A stretch of DNA of 64,000 nucleotides from CBCOTE01 sp965112965. Lineage in GTDB: Bacteria; Desulfobacterota; Desulfovibrionia; Desulfovibrionales; Desulfovibrionaceae. The notes under the pieces were generated by a model. The model was not told the DNA's origin, did not search any database, and was given only the letters and a program-made list of their open reading frames with translations. This document shows positions 37,451-48,834 of the stretch, in pieces. The translations under genes were made by a program, and so were the position numbers. Positions within the stretch are counted from its first letter, which is position 1. Every line of letters starts with the position of its first letter. Where the stretch lies: the NCBI GenBank assembly GCA_965112965.1, contig CBCOTE010000026.1:27366-91365 (forward strand). Reading direction: 5' to 3'.

Positions 37451-39090
37451 GTATGTGCTCGGTGGGGCGTTGTGGGATGTACAGGGTTGTTTTTTTTGGA
37501 AGAACGGCTTGGCCTATATTTGGGCAGGGCTGATTCAAGTATACGTGGCAGTTTTATTGTGACCCGAGTACCACCTCTGGCCGCATTTTCGACCGAGAGG
37601 TCTCCGTCGTGGCTACGTATGATATTATTGGTGATGGCCAACCCTAGGCCTGTGCCTTGGTCTTTGGTGGTGAAGAAAGGGTCCATAAGCTTGTCTTTGA
37701 TCGCCTCGTCGAAACCTGGCCCGTTGTCCGTGAAGGTCAGGGTTAATTCTGTCGGTGTAGCTGAGGATTCTATAATTAGACGGCCTGTTTGTTTTTTGTT
37801 CTCAGCCTCAACTTGGTTGGCCATAGCCTGGAGCGCGTTGGTCAGGGTGTTATATAGAGCTCGATAGAGCAGGTCTTTATCGCCCAGTACGCGCATGCTA
37901 CACATTTCTAGGAGATAACGCCGTTCCACCATCACCTTAGATCTGGCACTATCTTGCTCTAAAAACATCAGGGCTTGATCCAACAATCGTGCCAGGTCCA
38001 CGACTTCCTGTTTAGGTTGCCGGGGTCGAGCGTAATCTAGGAAGTCACTTACAGTCTGGGATAGACGTTGGGACTCATCGAAGATCGCTTTTAGTATGCG
38101 ACCATTGAGGTCTTCCGGGCTGGCATATTTTTTGAGTAGTAGTTCGGCACTGGAACGGATAATGCCTAGTGGGTTACGGATTTCATGTGCAATTCCGGCC
38201 ACCATGCGGCCCATACTGGCCATCTTCTCGCTTTGGTGCAGCTCACGCTCCAGCCGTTCTCGTTCGCTTATACCCTGGGCATTGAGCCGGTCTACCTTGC
38301 GTATGATGACCAGCAGTACTAGGAACAGGGCTACGGAAGAGATCAGAGTAGTGATGACGATGAGCCATTGGAAACGCACCACGGTGTGGTAATCGTCTGA
38401 AATATCTTGGGCTATCTCTAACACACCAATAATAGTGCCCTTGGGTATAGACTTGTCGCCTTCAGGCTTGAGCCGTAGTGGGTAGAAAGTCTTAAGTATT
38501 ACGCTGCCTGGGGCATAGGTACCCTGTAAAAATGAGCCCAAAGGGGAGGTATGGCTTGTAATCTCGAAGCCGTGTTCGCCCTTTTCAAAAGCTTTGCATA
38601 CGGTTAGGCCGGCTAGGCTTTCTTTGCCTACGTTTTCTTGGCTTGTGGAAAAGGAGACCACGTGATCAGGATCGTAGATGCGCAACTCTTGGATGTGCAG
38701 GCCGTGAATAGTGTTTAAGATAATTTTCTTGAGTCCTTCATATTGGGCCGGTTGCCGCAGGGCGATGCGCTGGAAGTATTGCATGGTGGGAACTATGAAG
38801 CGGATATAGATTTGGTGGTTGAGGTTTTCGGCTAGTATGAGGCCAAATTCTTGCTGTTTGGCAAGTAGCGTCTGACGGGCGGAGTTTGCGATTACAATGG
38901 AGAGGAACATACCCGAGGCAAGTATGAGAATAAGCGAGCTAATGGATAGCGCTTTGGTGAAGTCTGTACCGGGTTGGCGGTGGAGGGCCGGTTTGGGAGA
39001 GGCGACGGGCGTGGCGTTCCGAGTGGACTGGGTCAAAATTGGTGAGGGCTTGCCCTCTAGGACCTTTGGTATATGCTCGGAGTATTTCAC
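37447..39090 (-). CDS. Membrane sensor histidine kinase
   Basis: Partner of the downstream NtrC-type regulator. A 45-residue Pro/Ser-rich cytosolic N-terminus precedes TM1 (about 48-70). A periplasmic sensor domain of about 170 residues follows (LRIYDPDHVVSFSTSQENVG is double-PAS/Cache-like), then TM2 near 245-268 and a linker. The H-box is GIAHEIRNPLGIIRSSAELL, the N-box TLTNALQAM, the G1 box DNGPGFDEA and the G2 box GTGLGLAI, so the kinase core is complete. At 547 aa it is normal for the NtrB/ZraS-like class. The start is 3 bases after the aminotransferase stop, and the stop overlaps the regulator start: a three-gene operon. Confidence 0.93.
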   Translation of the reverse strand: MKYSEHIPKVLEGKPSPILTQSTRNATPVASPKPALHRQPGTDFTKALSISSLILILASGMFLSIVIANSARQTLLAKQQEFGLILAENLNHQIYIRFIVPTMQYFQRIALRQPAQYEGLKKIILNTIHGLHIQELRIYDPDHVVSFSTSQENVGKESLAGLTVCKAFEKGEHGFEITSHTSPLGSFLQGTYAPGSVILKTFYPLRLKPEGDKSIPKGTIIGVLEIAQDISDDYHTVVRFQWLIVITTLISSVALFLVLLVIIRKVDRLNAQGISERERLERELHQSEKMASMGRMVAGIAHEIRNPLGIIRSSAELLLKKYASPEDLNGRILKAIFDESQRLSQTVSDFLDYARPRQPKQEVVDLARLLDQALMFLEQDSARSKVMVERRYLLEMCSMRVLGDKDLLYRALYNTLTNALQAMANQVEAENKKQTGRLIIESSATPTELTLTFTDNGPGFDEAIKDKLMDPFFTTKDQGTGLGLAITNNIIRSHDGDLSVENAARGGTRVTIKLPRILESALPKYRPSRSSKKNNPVHPTTPHRAHT

Positions 39091-39093
39091 GGG

Positions 39094-40272
39094 TTAGGAG
39101 TTGAGCCCCATAGTGGCCGCGATTTTATCTAACCCTTGTATCAACGTCTCCTCGCTTAAAGCGTAGGAAATGCGGATACAGCGGTCCTCCCCGAAGGCTG
39201 CACCGGGCACCAGGGCCACCCCGGCTTCCTCCAGGAGCCGTATGCACAGATTGGTTGAGTCAGGGAAGGTTGCTGTATACAGATGGTCCATTGTAGGGAA
39301 GACGTAGAAGGCGCCGTCTGGTCGCGGACAGACTACCCCGCGCCAGGTGTTCAGGATGTCTATGACCAGGTCTCGTCGTCGAGCAAAAGCCTTCCGCATA
39401 GCTATTATTGGTTCCATGGGACCAGTGAGGGCGGTCAGGGCGGCCTTTTGGGCGATGGAGCAGATGTTGGAGGTCGACTGTCCCTGGATTTTGTCTAAGG
39501 CTTTGACCAGATCAGGGTGCGTCAGAACGTAGCCCACTCGCCATCCGGTCATGGCAAAGCTTTTAGACAGCCCGTTGACTACGGCCACCATCTGTGGATG
39601 CCGGACCCAGAAGGGCGCTAGTGAGGCTGGGGTTGCTGGCGGGAATACTAGCTGGTCGTAAATCTCGTCGGAAATGACAAAGATATTCTTAAAAATAGCA
39701 TATTCGGCTAGAGCTTCTAATTCTGCCTGGGTATAATGGTTGCCTGTAGGGTTAGAAGGGCTGTTCAGGATGAGGCAGCGAGTGCGCAGTGTGGTAGCCG
39801 TGGCTAAATTGTCTACTGTGACTTTGAATCCGTGTTCTGCCTGAGTAGGTACGGGAACGGGTACCCCACCGGCTAGTTGCACCATAGCTGGGTAGCTGAC
39901 CCAGTACGGTGCTGGGATGAGTACTTCGTCCTCGGGTTCCAGTAGCGATTGGAAGAGATTATAGAGTCCCTGTTTGCCACCGTTAGTAATAATGGTCGAT
40001 TCAGCCTCGGCTGCTACTCCATACTCTCGCTGGAAGTAGCCAGCCACGGCCTCACGCAACTCTGGGATACCTGAAACTTGTGTGTAATGAGTGAAGCCCT
40101 GTCTGATGGCTTCCTGGGCTGCGGCACACACGTGGGCCGGAGTTGGAAAATCAGGCTCGCCCACCGATAGATTTAGGATTTTTCGGCCTTGGCTCTTGAG
40201 GTTTAGAGCCATCGTGCTGACGGCTAGTGTGGCTGAAGGTTTGATCTGTTGCAAACGAGAGGCGATGTGCAT
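39094..40272 (-). CDS. Aspartate aminotransferase (class I/II, PLP-dependent)
   Basis: PLP-dependent transaminase of subgroup Ib (AspC/AspB type), interconverting aspartate plus 2-oxoglutarate with oxaloacetate plus glutamate. LSVGEPDFPTPAHV, ITNGGKQGLYNLFQSL, NSPSNPTGNHYT, ISDEIYDQLVF and NGLSKSFAMTGWRVGY appear in order. The Lys in the last block is the Schiff-base residue, and CIRISYALSEE near the end carries the substrate-binding Arg. At 392 aa it is full length from the ATG at 40272, with no strong ribosome binding site. It heads an operon with a sensor kinase and response regulator, a linkage I also recall from Desulfovibrio. It connects amino-acid metabolism with the vor enzyme's 2-oxoacids. 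Confidence 0.94.
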   Translation of the reverse strand: MHIASRLQQIKPSATLAVSTMALNLKSQGRKILNLSVGEPDFPTPAHVCAAAQEAIRQGFTHYTQVSGIPELREAVAGYFQREYGVAAEAESTIITNGGKQGLYNLFQSLLEPEDEVLIPAPYWVSYPAMVQLAGGVPVPVPTQAEHGFKVTVDNLATATTLRTRCLILNSPSNPTGNHYTQAELEALAEYAIFKNIFVISDEIYDQLVFPPATPASLAPFWVRHPQMVAVVNGLSKSFAMTGWRVGYVLTHPDLVKALDKIQGQSTSNICSIAQKAALTALTGPMEPIIAMRKAFARRRDLVIDILNTWRGVVCPRPDGAFYVFPTMDHLYTATFPDSTNLCIRLLEEAGVALVPGAAFGEDRCIRISYALSEETLIQGLDKIAATMGLNS

Positions 40273-43200
40273 AAGTGATCTTTGTAGTTGTTGGCGCTAT
40301 TAGATTCGTCTTTGTTTACTCTGGTAGATGTGTGTGGCTTTGTATTCTTTATACAAATTTTCGGTTTACGACAACCTGATTATGTCGTCTATCTCGGCCC
40401 GCTTGATGTCTTCTTGGTTTCTCATGCCGTCCTTCCTTGCGTTTGGCCCGTTTTTTTTGTTACCGGTGCTAAAAAAACGTTTACTATAAGCTAAGCCTAG
40501 TGACTGCTTTTTTTAGTCAAGGCTGCAATAATTCACTTGGCAACATATTCGGCCTACGCAAGCTTAATGGCCATATGGCTTTTCCGGACTGTCAACATGC
40601 GGCGTCAGTTTTTTTTGGGATTTCAGAGGATGCGGAATTACATGATATCCTCCGATAAGGTGGCGTGAATACTTTTCATACCCGTACCGACTCCTTGGCC
40701 ATAGCGTGGTGCGCGTCACTTCAGACGAGACTTAGGCTCGCTGAGTATCCAGCGTTCGATTGAGTTCGTCTATGACAATAGTCGCCTTGTCGCTCAGTTC
40801 GATGGCTTCGATACCTCGGCAATACCGTGACTAAGGGAGTCCAAGAGTGTCACTCTTATTAAAAGTGACTTGGTCAGTTTTTTTCGATATCTAGATCTTG
40901 CGCGACCTACTTCAACAGTTGGTTACTTTTGTTGCATTCAGAGGTCTGACGCCGCGTCGACCTCGATTTCAGCAACCTTTTTATTAGATTCTGGTCGTAG
41001 ATTTGGCGTTTGGCTTTTTGAATCCTGGGACCATGCCTAGGCTCGGCGTATGACAGTGACCTTAGGCTTAGATTTTATTTTAGATCAGTTTTTGAATAGT
41101 TTCTGGCAGTCGGGAGGACAGGGTCTTTTTTCTAGACTATATATTCATTTGACATGATGGACTATCCGGAGCCATCAGTGGTGGTGGTGGTTTGAATAGT
41201 TTGTCGTGCCGCAATAAAAAAAATAAAAGATGGGTAGGAATTTTAAAAAAGCTTTTTTTAGTCCACCATTCTTCTTTTTTTCGTCTCTGTCTGTTCTTAG
41301 GTCCTATAGAGGGACCCACGGCAAGTACTGTGCAGCAGTAAAAAAAAGTGCAGGCCTGAATGGCAAATAAGGTGATAAAGCTATTCAAGTCTAGTGCAGC
41401 CAGGCGAGGATGGGAAGTTATCATCTAAAAAAGGGAGCCAGCTAAGTGTATGAAATACTGTAGGAGGATACTGTGAGGATGATAAAAGTGGATATATTAG
41501 TCGTCTATTGGTTTCTCGGATCCGAGGCGGTTTCTGCGGGAATTTGAAAAGTTACGGAGGACGGGAGGTTCATTCTAACGAAAGCAGCCTTGACTGGCTT
41601 CACAGTCTTCGTCCACACTGTAGGCGCGCTATCCCTGGCCATTGCTGGGGCCGGGAGAGTGTCTATCGCTATGTGTTTGAGATACAGACTCGGCGCGACC
41701 AGACAGACTATGGTCCTCTAATGGCTATCAAAGCGCATTCATGGCATTTGCCGACAGTCCTAGCGGGGTCGGAAAAAAGAGCACGGGTGCCGAGTTAGGT
41801 TGACACAGGAGGTGATCAGGCCAGCTGTATAGGTTCAGCGTAAGACTTTATATTTCTAGGCCAGGATTAAGGCTGGGACCAGGACGGAGTGATATGGCAA
41901 GTCTCTAATGATTAGCAACATGTATTCTCAGCTACTGGAGTCGAGAGGAGATGGTGCGATGCTACGACAGCCTAAAATTTTGGTGAATGCTAGGCTAAGA
42001 CCACTTTTATTTATTTTTTTATTCAACTTTCTAGATCATTGCACGGGCTTAGCTTTTCGGGGAAATATTTTTATATAATAAATTATTATATCAAATACTA
42101 TTATATTTTTTTTGTCGAGGCCTATCATTTCAGCGTAACTCCATGAGGCACGCGCTACGAACTGCATGAAATTGAACTTAATTAATAATCTAAGGACAGC
42201 ATACGAGTTCTTGACCATGACCTACGGCTTGTCCTAATATTAAAAAATCAACATCGAAAACAAGCGATATTTTTTTAACGACTTTTTGGAAAATCGACGA
42301 TTTTTTGGCATTTTAGACTATGTTCATTCCGGTAGCGTTGATTGCTAGGACGCAGCCTTCTTTGAAGATGCCTTAAAGGTGAAAAAAACTATCGCGAAAT
42401 AGCTGCTAGGCCAGCTTGTATAACGGGATTAGTATTTTTGTTAGCTTTCTAGTTCTGGATCAGCATATCCTAAGCAGTTAGTTCTGATGATCTGAACGGA
42501 ACAAGGAGCCCAATCTATTCGTTTATTGGTTATCGAGTTAGTGTATAGCGGTCGACATGGTTAATGGCCTCAAATAAAATGGGCCTGCGCGTTGGACTAT
42601 ATATCCGACGGCAAGGACAGTCTAGTCATGGCTGAGGGTACGTCTTTATGATATTATCTGTAGACCGTATGTTTTTAGGTCCAGACAGCCTGTTCGGCGT
42701 CACCATTATACGTGCATGGGATCATAATATTCATTTTTCCGCTTAGAATGACCGGGACTGCATCCAGGATTTAAATCCGTCGATGATGACTATTTTGACT
42801 AAACTCCTAAGCTTTATAGAACTATGGCTAGGACGGAGATCCCCATTTTCCATAGTAAAGGGTTGACCGTTGATATTGTATTAAATTTGGCTGATCTGGA
42901 TGTATTCTCGTGGCTCGGTGGGACACTCTTGTTGGCCAGTTTATTGATTTTTAGTATATAGGCTTTTATATAACTGGGCAGGTAGTCGTATATAGTATGC
43001 TGTTAGAAAAGACATAGAGACTATTGCTTACGACCTCAAAATTAACACCGTCTACGTGTACTTGAGCTATTTGTGCTAAAAGATTGATAAGTACTTAAAT
43101 TAGTTGTTCTTCTATGCCCTCCGTATCATTGGACACAGTTTATATAATGAATGTGGCGCGTGCAGTTTTTATTTTTCATCTTCTGGTCTGTCTCTTGCTG

Positions 43201-44646
43201 TATATGGCGCTCCTCAGGATGTTGTATATCAGTGTTTTTTGGTGTCATTTGCCAAATGGCCGTCGGGTTAGTTAAACGGTAACCAAAAGAGACTACCAAG
43301 ATCGAGATCTAAAGTTTTGTTGAACTGTATTGTATCCGATGGCCTGGCCGTCCTTATTTAAATCATCTTGAAACGCGTGACCAACGACTTCTTGGGAGTC
43401 GCCTATGCCTGTTGCCTGATATTGACTTCTAACTACATCTGGCGATTTGGGCATTGACTCGATATTAAGGCCTGCGGTGATGGTTGGCTGCCGGTAAAGA
43501 TCCTTAGCATTGGATGGCGGCATCAGATCGCATATATGCGCAGATTTCTGTTCCTTATATGGATTTCTATCTGTAAATTAGCCGCAATGTGGGCGGGTAG
43601 TATATAGTGTACGGCTCATTTGCATTGCGTCGTTTCGGAGTGATGCTACTATTCTATTTTTTCTTGTTGTCTGGATAGAGTGGCAATATCCTGGACTATG
43701 TGATTTGGCGACTGGGCGCTGTCAACTATACCAGCTGGGAGACCAGTAGGTTACGTCTTCTCGTCGTATGCCGCTGCTTGGCATCGACGATAACCTATGC
43801 CCACTGGTTGAGATTTAATGATATTCTTGAATAGATCGAACAGTTGCTCACCAATACCACCTCGGTCCTGGATATTACTATTTATCCATGATCATATGTT
43901 CTTTGACGCGTATCTATTGCTAGCCGGGGCTTTGCGCGTGATGCTTTAGGCCAGAGGGTCTTGCTAGAAGCTATAGGACATGTTATGGCCGTGATGAATA
44001 AGAGTGCAAGATCTTTTCATACTGCATACTGTTCAGGCTGAGGCCTATGTTAGCTGTAAGCACGTCATCGAGTTGGAACTAGTTGGACTAATCTTAAGGA
44101 CATGGTCGAGCTCTATAAAAAACTTTGATAGAAAAAAAATGAGCTGGTCTTCGCGTCTATCTGGTAGCTCAATATTTCGTTGGCTGGCAATTGGCAACTA
44201 TTGGCCTAGACTAAGGCTAATTTTGCTAATAGTTTTATCAAAAATGCTCCTATCAGTAGCCAAGTAAACGTAACCGTGCCTTCAGGACTGTCAACGTAGA
44301 GTTCTATATGGTCTATATCAGTCCGGGCTGCCTATTTGTAACATCAAGATTTCTAATATTTTTTCAGGCTGGAGGAGAAGCGCCCTGGGCAGAATCTCAA
44401 CTTCTCCCGGTTAGTCGCGGTGGTTAGATTACATCACATCTGGCTGGCACTTCTTAAGGATTTTGAGTCCTGTAGATGTGGGACAGGCTTGTGCGTATGT
44501 TTCGCCTTTTTCCACCGGTTGAGTCTAGGCCAGTACTGTGTCATGGTGACTTAAAAAAAATCGTAATTCGCCGTTCATTTTCTTGAATTCATCCTACCTT
44601 TAGGTTTATCAAGAACTGTATGGGTCATCCAGACAAAGGAGTCATT
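40273..44646. other. 4.4-kb gene-poor, decayed region
   Basis: No intact gene. Short open frames at 41137-41424 (minus, Lys/Phe/Pro-rich), 41508-41798, 43293-43523 (minus) and 44004-44267 lack starts or recognisable motifs. On the plus strand between 43690 and 44000 one frame reads nearly through (LGAVNYTSWETSRLRLLVV, LLEAIGHVMAVMNKSARSF), with only a few stops, suggesting an eroded gene I cannot name. A hydrophobic fragment lies near 42900-42960. Long A/T runs are frequent. The promoter of the htrA gene should lie at the right edge. Confidence 0.5.
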
Positions 44647-46119
44647 ATGCATATCTATTTCAAAACTTCATCTTGTTTCTGGTGGCTCGCGCTGGCCCTG
44701 GTGGCAGATCTCACCATTGTCGCCGCACTGGCCCGGGCTGGGCTGCCCGAGTTCGCTTCCCTGGCTGAGAAGGCCGGATCGGCCGTGGTTAACATTAGCT
44801 CTGAAGTCACCCAAAAGTCCACCCTGGGTGGACGTAGTAACCGCGGCAAACGAGGTAACATTATGCCCTTTCCTCACGGCCAGAACCCCTTCGAAGATTT
44901 TTTTGAGCAGTTCGAGGATTTTTTCGGTCATGGTGATCAACCAGGGCTGCAGCGCAAACGTAGCTCCTTGGGTTCGGGCTTCCTTATCTCCACCGATGGC
45001 TATATTTTTACTAATAACCATGTAGTGGAAAAGGCCGACAAAATTCTCGTCAAACTCCAGGATTCCAAGAAGACTTACCCGGCCAAGCTCATTGGACAGG
45101 ATAAAGAAACCGATTTGGCCCTAATCAAGATCGAGGCGGACAAGAATTTGCCTGCTCTGTCTCTCGCTGATTCCTCCCGGATTAAGGTGGGCGAGTGGGT
45201 CGTGGCTATCGGTAATCCATTCGGTTTATCTCATACGGTCACCGTGGGCATTGTTAGTGCCAAGGGTCGCATCATTGGTTCTGGACCTTATGATGATTTT
45301 ATCCAGACCGATGCCTCCATCAACCCTGGCAATTCCGGTGGCCCGTTGCTTAACCTGGACGGCGAGGTGATAGGTGTGAATGCGGCTATCGTGGCTTCGG
45401 GTCAAGGTATCGGCTTTGCTATTCCGTCAAATATAGTCAAAGATGTAGTCGTTCAGCTCAAGAGCAGTAAGGGAGTCCGACGAGGCCTGCTTGGTGTCAA
45501 CATTCAAGATGTAGATGAAAGCATCGCAAAGGCTTTGGGCTTAAAGGAGCCCAAAGGCGCCCTGATAGCCTCGGTCATGGCTGATGGTGCAGCTAAGCGG
45601 GCCGGTATTGAGCCCGGCGATATCATTACCATGGTCAATGGTAAGACTGTGGAAGATGCCCATGACCTAACTCGTCGCATTGGTGCCATGGCTCCAAGCG
45701 ATTCAGTGGAGATTGTCCTCTTCCGTAAGGGACAGACCAAGACTTTAATCGTCAAACTTGACGAACGCGACCCGAAAAAGCTCAAAGCCGAGGATGAATT
45801 CAGCTTTGATGGCGACAACAATGGCGATGGCGATATGGTCCTTGGCCTGCTTCTGCGACCCTTGGATAAGGATGAGGCCCGCAACTTGGGCATAGAAGGC
45901 GACAAAGGCCTGCTTGTTCTGAATATAGATGCTAGTTCTGTCGCTGCCGAGGCCGGCCTACGCAAGGGCGACATCATACTAACAGTAAACCAGCGGCCTG
46001 TGGCTACGGTTGATGAGCTACGCATGATAGTGGATAAGGAAGGCAAGCAGAACAAGGTAATTATGTTTTTAACCCGCCGCCAAGGACAGAATTTGTTCCG
46101 TACTATTCCAGTTGAGTAA
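44647..46119 (+). CDS. degP: Periplasmic serine protease, HtrA/DegP (Do) family
   Basis: Envelope quality-control protease and chaperone. An N-terminal signal peptide (about residues 1-30, hydrophobic core WWLALALVADLTIVAALARAG) leads to a trypsin-like domain. Its catalytic triad is His in TNNHVV, Asp in ETDLALIK and Ser in NPGNSGGPLL. Two PDZ domains follow: LGVNIQDVDESIAKALGL...PGDIITMVNG and LGLLLRPLDKDEARNLGI...KGDIILTVNQRPV. At 490 aa it is full length. The start is fixed at 44647 by AAAGGAG (44635-44641) with a 5-nt spacer; the open frame begins 9 codons earlier. The Gly/Asn/Pro-rich LA loop with EDFFEQFEDFFG is typical. It is intact and GC-rich against decayed flanks. Confidence 0.96.
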   Translation: MHIYFKTSSCFWWLALALVADLTIVAALARAGLPEFASLAEKAGSAVVNISSEVTQKSTLGGRSNRGKRGNIMPFPHGQNPFEDFFEQFEDFFGHGDQPGLQRKRSSLGSGFLISTDGYIFTNNHVVEKADKILVKLQDSKKTYPAKLIGQDKETDLALIKIEADKNLPALSLADSSRIKVGEWVVAIGNPFGLSHTVTVGIVSAKGRIIGSGPYDDFIQTDASINPGNSGGPLLNLDGEVIGVNAAIVASGQGIGFAIPSNIVKDVVVQLKSSKGVRRGLLGVNIQDVDESIAKALGLKEPKGALIASVMADGAAKRAGIEPGDIITMVNGKTVEDAHDLTRRIGAMAPSDSVEIVLFRKGQTKTLIVKLDERDPKKLKAEDEFSFDGDNNGDGDMVLGLLLRPLDKDEARNLGIEGDKGLLVLNIDASSVAAEAGLRKGDIILTVNQRPVATVDELRMIVDKEGKQNKVIMFLTRRQGQNLFRTIPVE

Positions 46120-46351
46120 TGTCATGGCAGGCAGGCTGTCTGTCGCGTTAATGTAACTAAGGGCAATAAGATAAAAATTTTTCTATTTCTATATTTTTAT
46201 AGTCCATGTTTACTAATATTCTTAATTTAGGATTTACTTAAGTTCCCATGTTTGCAGCCTTCTCTGCGTTTTTTTTCAGGTAATTTTAAGTTTATTGTCA
46301 AAAAAAACTATCGAAATTTTAGAATATTTTTCAAGAGAGAGGAGCGTACAT

Positions 46352-46816
46352 ATGATGCCATTAATAATATGGGAAAAAATTATACCCACTACTATGGCCG
46401 GTGTGTTGCTAGTTTTGGCCGTTTCCTGTGCCGACATTAACCGCGCTCAACAGATTGGTAGCGTAGGTACATTGGCTGGCGCAGCCATCGGTGGTGCAGC
46501 TAGCCGCACCTGGACTGGAGCCCTCGTCGGCGCTAGTATTGGCTTAGGTCTGGGCTATATTATTGGCAACGAATGGGACAAATCCGATCAGAAACGCCTG
46601 AGCCAGACCTTGGAATATAATCGTTCTGGCCAGGCTAACTCCTGGTCTAATCCGGACACTGGCTGTACTTACATGGTTACCCCGTCCTTGGGTTACAACC
46701 AGGACGGCCGTGTCTACCGTGATGTTACCCTAGAAGCCAATGTAGATGGCCGCCGTGAGGTAGTGCATGCTAAAGCCTGCCGTGACCAGCATGGTGAATG
46801 GCGTTTAGTGCAGTAA
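46352..46816 (+). CDS. Glycine-zipper (17-kDa antigen-like) outer-membrane lipoprotein
   Basis: Small envelope lipoprotein. From the ATG at 46352 (AGAGGAG 7 nt upstream) there is a short signal peptide with lipobox AVSC, so Cys near residue 27 would be lipidated. A glycine-zipper segment follows (LAGAAIGGAASRTWTGALVGASIGLGLGYIIG), which can insert into membranes. A soluble C-terminal domain with TGCTYMVTPSLGYNQDGRVYRDVTLEA resembles the Rickettsia 17-kDa surface antigen family. Length is 154 aa. It lies 230 bases after degP on the same strand, and the two may share envelope-stress functions. Exact role unknown. Confidence 0.85.
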   Translation: MMPLIIWEKIIPTTMAGVLLVLAVSCADINRAQQIGSVGTLAGAAIGGAASRTWTGALVGASIGLGLGYIIGNEWDKSDQKRLSQTLEYNRSGQANSWSNPDTGCTYMVTPSLGYNQDGRVYRDVTLEANVDGRREVVHAKACRDQHGEWRLVQ

Positions 46817-48834
46817 ACAATTTTAGATCTCTTATCTCGGACCCGGGGAGAATAGAATTCGCATCCAATCCTGTTTCCTACCATGTACTGGGCGACCTGA
46901 CCGGCCTTGACCTATTAATCTTTGGCCGTAGTCATATATTAACCTTAATAGCCTGTCCGTCCTCAATCTGACTAAATCTGTATGTAATTTTTGGGCCAAA
47001 AAAAATTATCAGCATCTGTTTTGAATAATAAAATTTACCAGTAAATTTTAGTCATCAAGAGCAAGAACTTTAATCTTGAGTTCACTTGTCGGCATAGGAC
47101 TATAAGTATGTATGGGTAAAAATCGAAAAAGGCATTGTAGTGCGTTATTTTTTATTTTATTCAACAGCACTTAAGGCTAAGCAGCGAATAAATATCGGAA
47201 GAATTTGACGCTGTTTGAATTTAGACAACAAGTATTTGAATGATTACCAAAGCTAGCCATTTTTTTTGCGTTTGAGAAGTTTTTTTGAAGATTCGGCAAC
47301 TTTGAGATATCCTACGCAAGAGGACTTTTTGGAAGGCATTCTGTTGGATAGTGGACAGTACGATTATGTATTTATCTATTTTATTTACACGGAACGGATC
47401 TGTTACTCGCAATAAAAAAAACATTTTGAGCGATTTGCGTTACCATTGGCTAAGTTGTTGCGTCTGAAGCGATTGAATAACGTGTTTGAGCCGTGGCCAG
47501 GCAGTGTTTTTGTGGTACCCGGACGGCGGGTGGCTTACGCGTTTTGTCGCTATATGCAGTATTGACTCGTGACAGTCTGTAGATGTTTGGGCGCGCTGAT
47601 GTCTGACGTCATTTGAGTGACACCTGGTAGCGCCATATTAGTATCAAAGGGAGATGATTTAGTGCTTCTGTGGCATTACCACTGATGTATGTTAATTGGG
47701 CTGCACTGAGAGACTTGGCTTCGTGGCCAGGCAAATACTCTAAGATAGTTGCGGGTAAGGTACCCAGCGTTTCAAATAGATTATATACAGGCTTTAACGT
47801 ACGTGGATATATGGTCTGTAGTCGGGTATATCAAGTTGTATCACGTCGTTCATAAAAGCATTGACTATATATAAAATTAAAGAATGATCTGGAGTGTGAG
47901 TCGCTCTGTGATTAGCATAGCGATGAGTTGGGACGTATTTCTTAGAGTGTGTTAGTCTTATATCTGGGCGGCATTGAAGAATTAGGCAATTATTGTGGGT
48001 CGTGGGGTTGAAGTAGAAGGTAGTCGGGCGATCCGCATCTAGATACAGAGCTGTCCTGGTAGTTATGTGTTTAGTTTTTGGTTATTGTTTACATGGCCAG
48101 TGTACATGTGTATACTCATGTCATGGTTAGTGTGCGCATGTCTTTCATATGGGCCAGGCGAAATAGTTCTGTATGTTTAACATAGGACAACTGTAGCTAT
48201 ATGACGGCGACTGTGCGGCCTAGCACGTAGGTGGAGCAGGCCAATTCGAGTTGGAAGTCTGGTTAAAAAAAATAATATGTTAACCCCATATTATAGCGTG
48301 CATCATCGGCTCCGTCAGTAGGTAAGAATTTAGTACTTGAGAACCAAATGTCTTAAGATCGCCCAGTAGCCTTGATGCACTAAAATGGCCGCGTATGGTT
48401 CGACGAATAGTCGGCTGAGATGGCGACGGAAGCCGTAAACAAGGAAGATCCGACAGAAGTTTTTCTTTTCCCCATGCGGGTGTGCTTCGCGCATGGGCAC
48501 GTTACTTCCATTTACAAGCGGTTTTGTATATAGACCAATACTGAGGATCGGAGAAATGGGTTCAGACTCGAACAAGAAACAGGCTGCCCAGGTAGCTATG
48601 GACAATTCATCAAGGAAGTCGAGGTTAGCTGCATTACGCTGTCTATTTTTATGAGCATTTTTGCTGATTTTTAAACAGATTTAGCAGACCGTTGGCGATA
48701 TCGAGTCCTTTGGTTGGGCCCCAGCTGAGCAAGATGTCTTAGCACTAACCCCTTCCTGGATACCAAAATGTGTCAGCCCCGTTGGACGCTAGAGGTTTGC
48801 TATTTTATTTACTTTCTGGCCCTTAAGAGGCATT
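46817..48834. other. 2-kb gene-poor, decayed region
   Basis: No intact gene. Between about 47430 and 47855 one plus-strand frame is open in two runs (LLRLKRLNNVFEPWPGSVFVV and ALRDLASWPGKYSKIVAGK), suggesting an eroded gene of unknown family. A 91-codon minus-strand frame (48330-48605) is Arg/His/Leu-rich and more GC-rich in places, but unassigned. No terminator is evident after the lipoprotein gene. Confidence 0.5.

Noticed and set aside
41137..41424. 95-codon minus-strand frame rich in Lys, Phe and Pro
   Set aside because: Produced by A/T homopolymers and a GTGGTGGTGG repeat; no start signal or family pattern.
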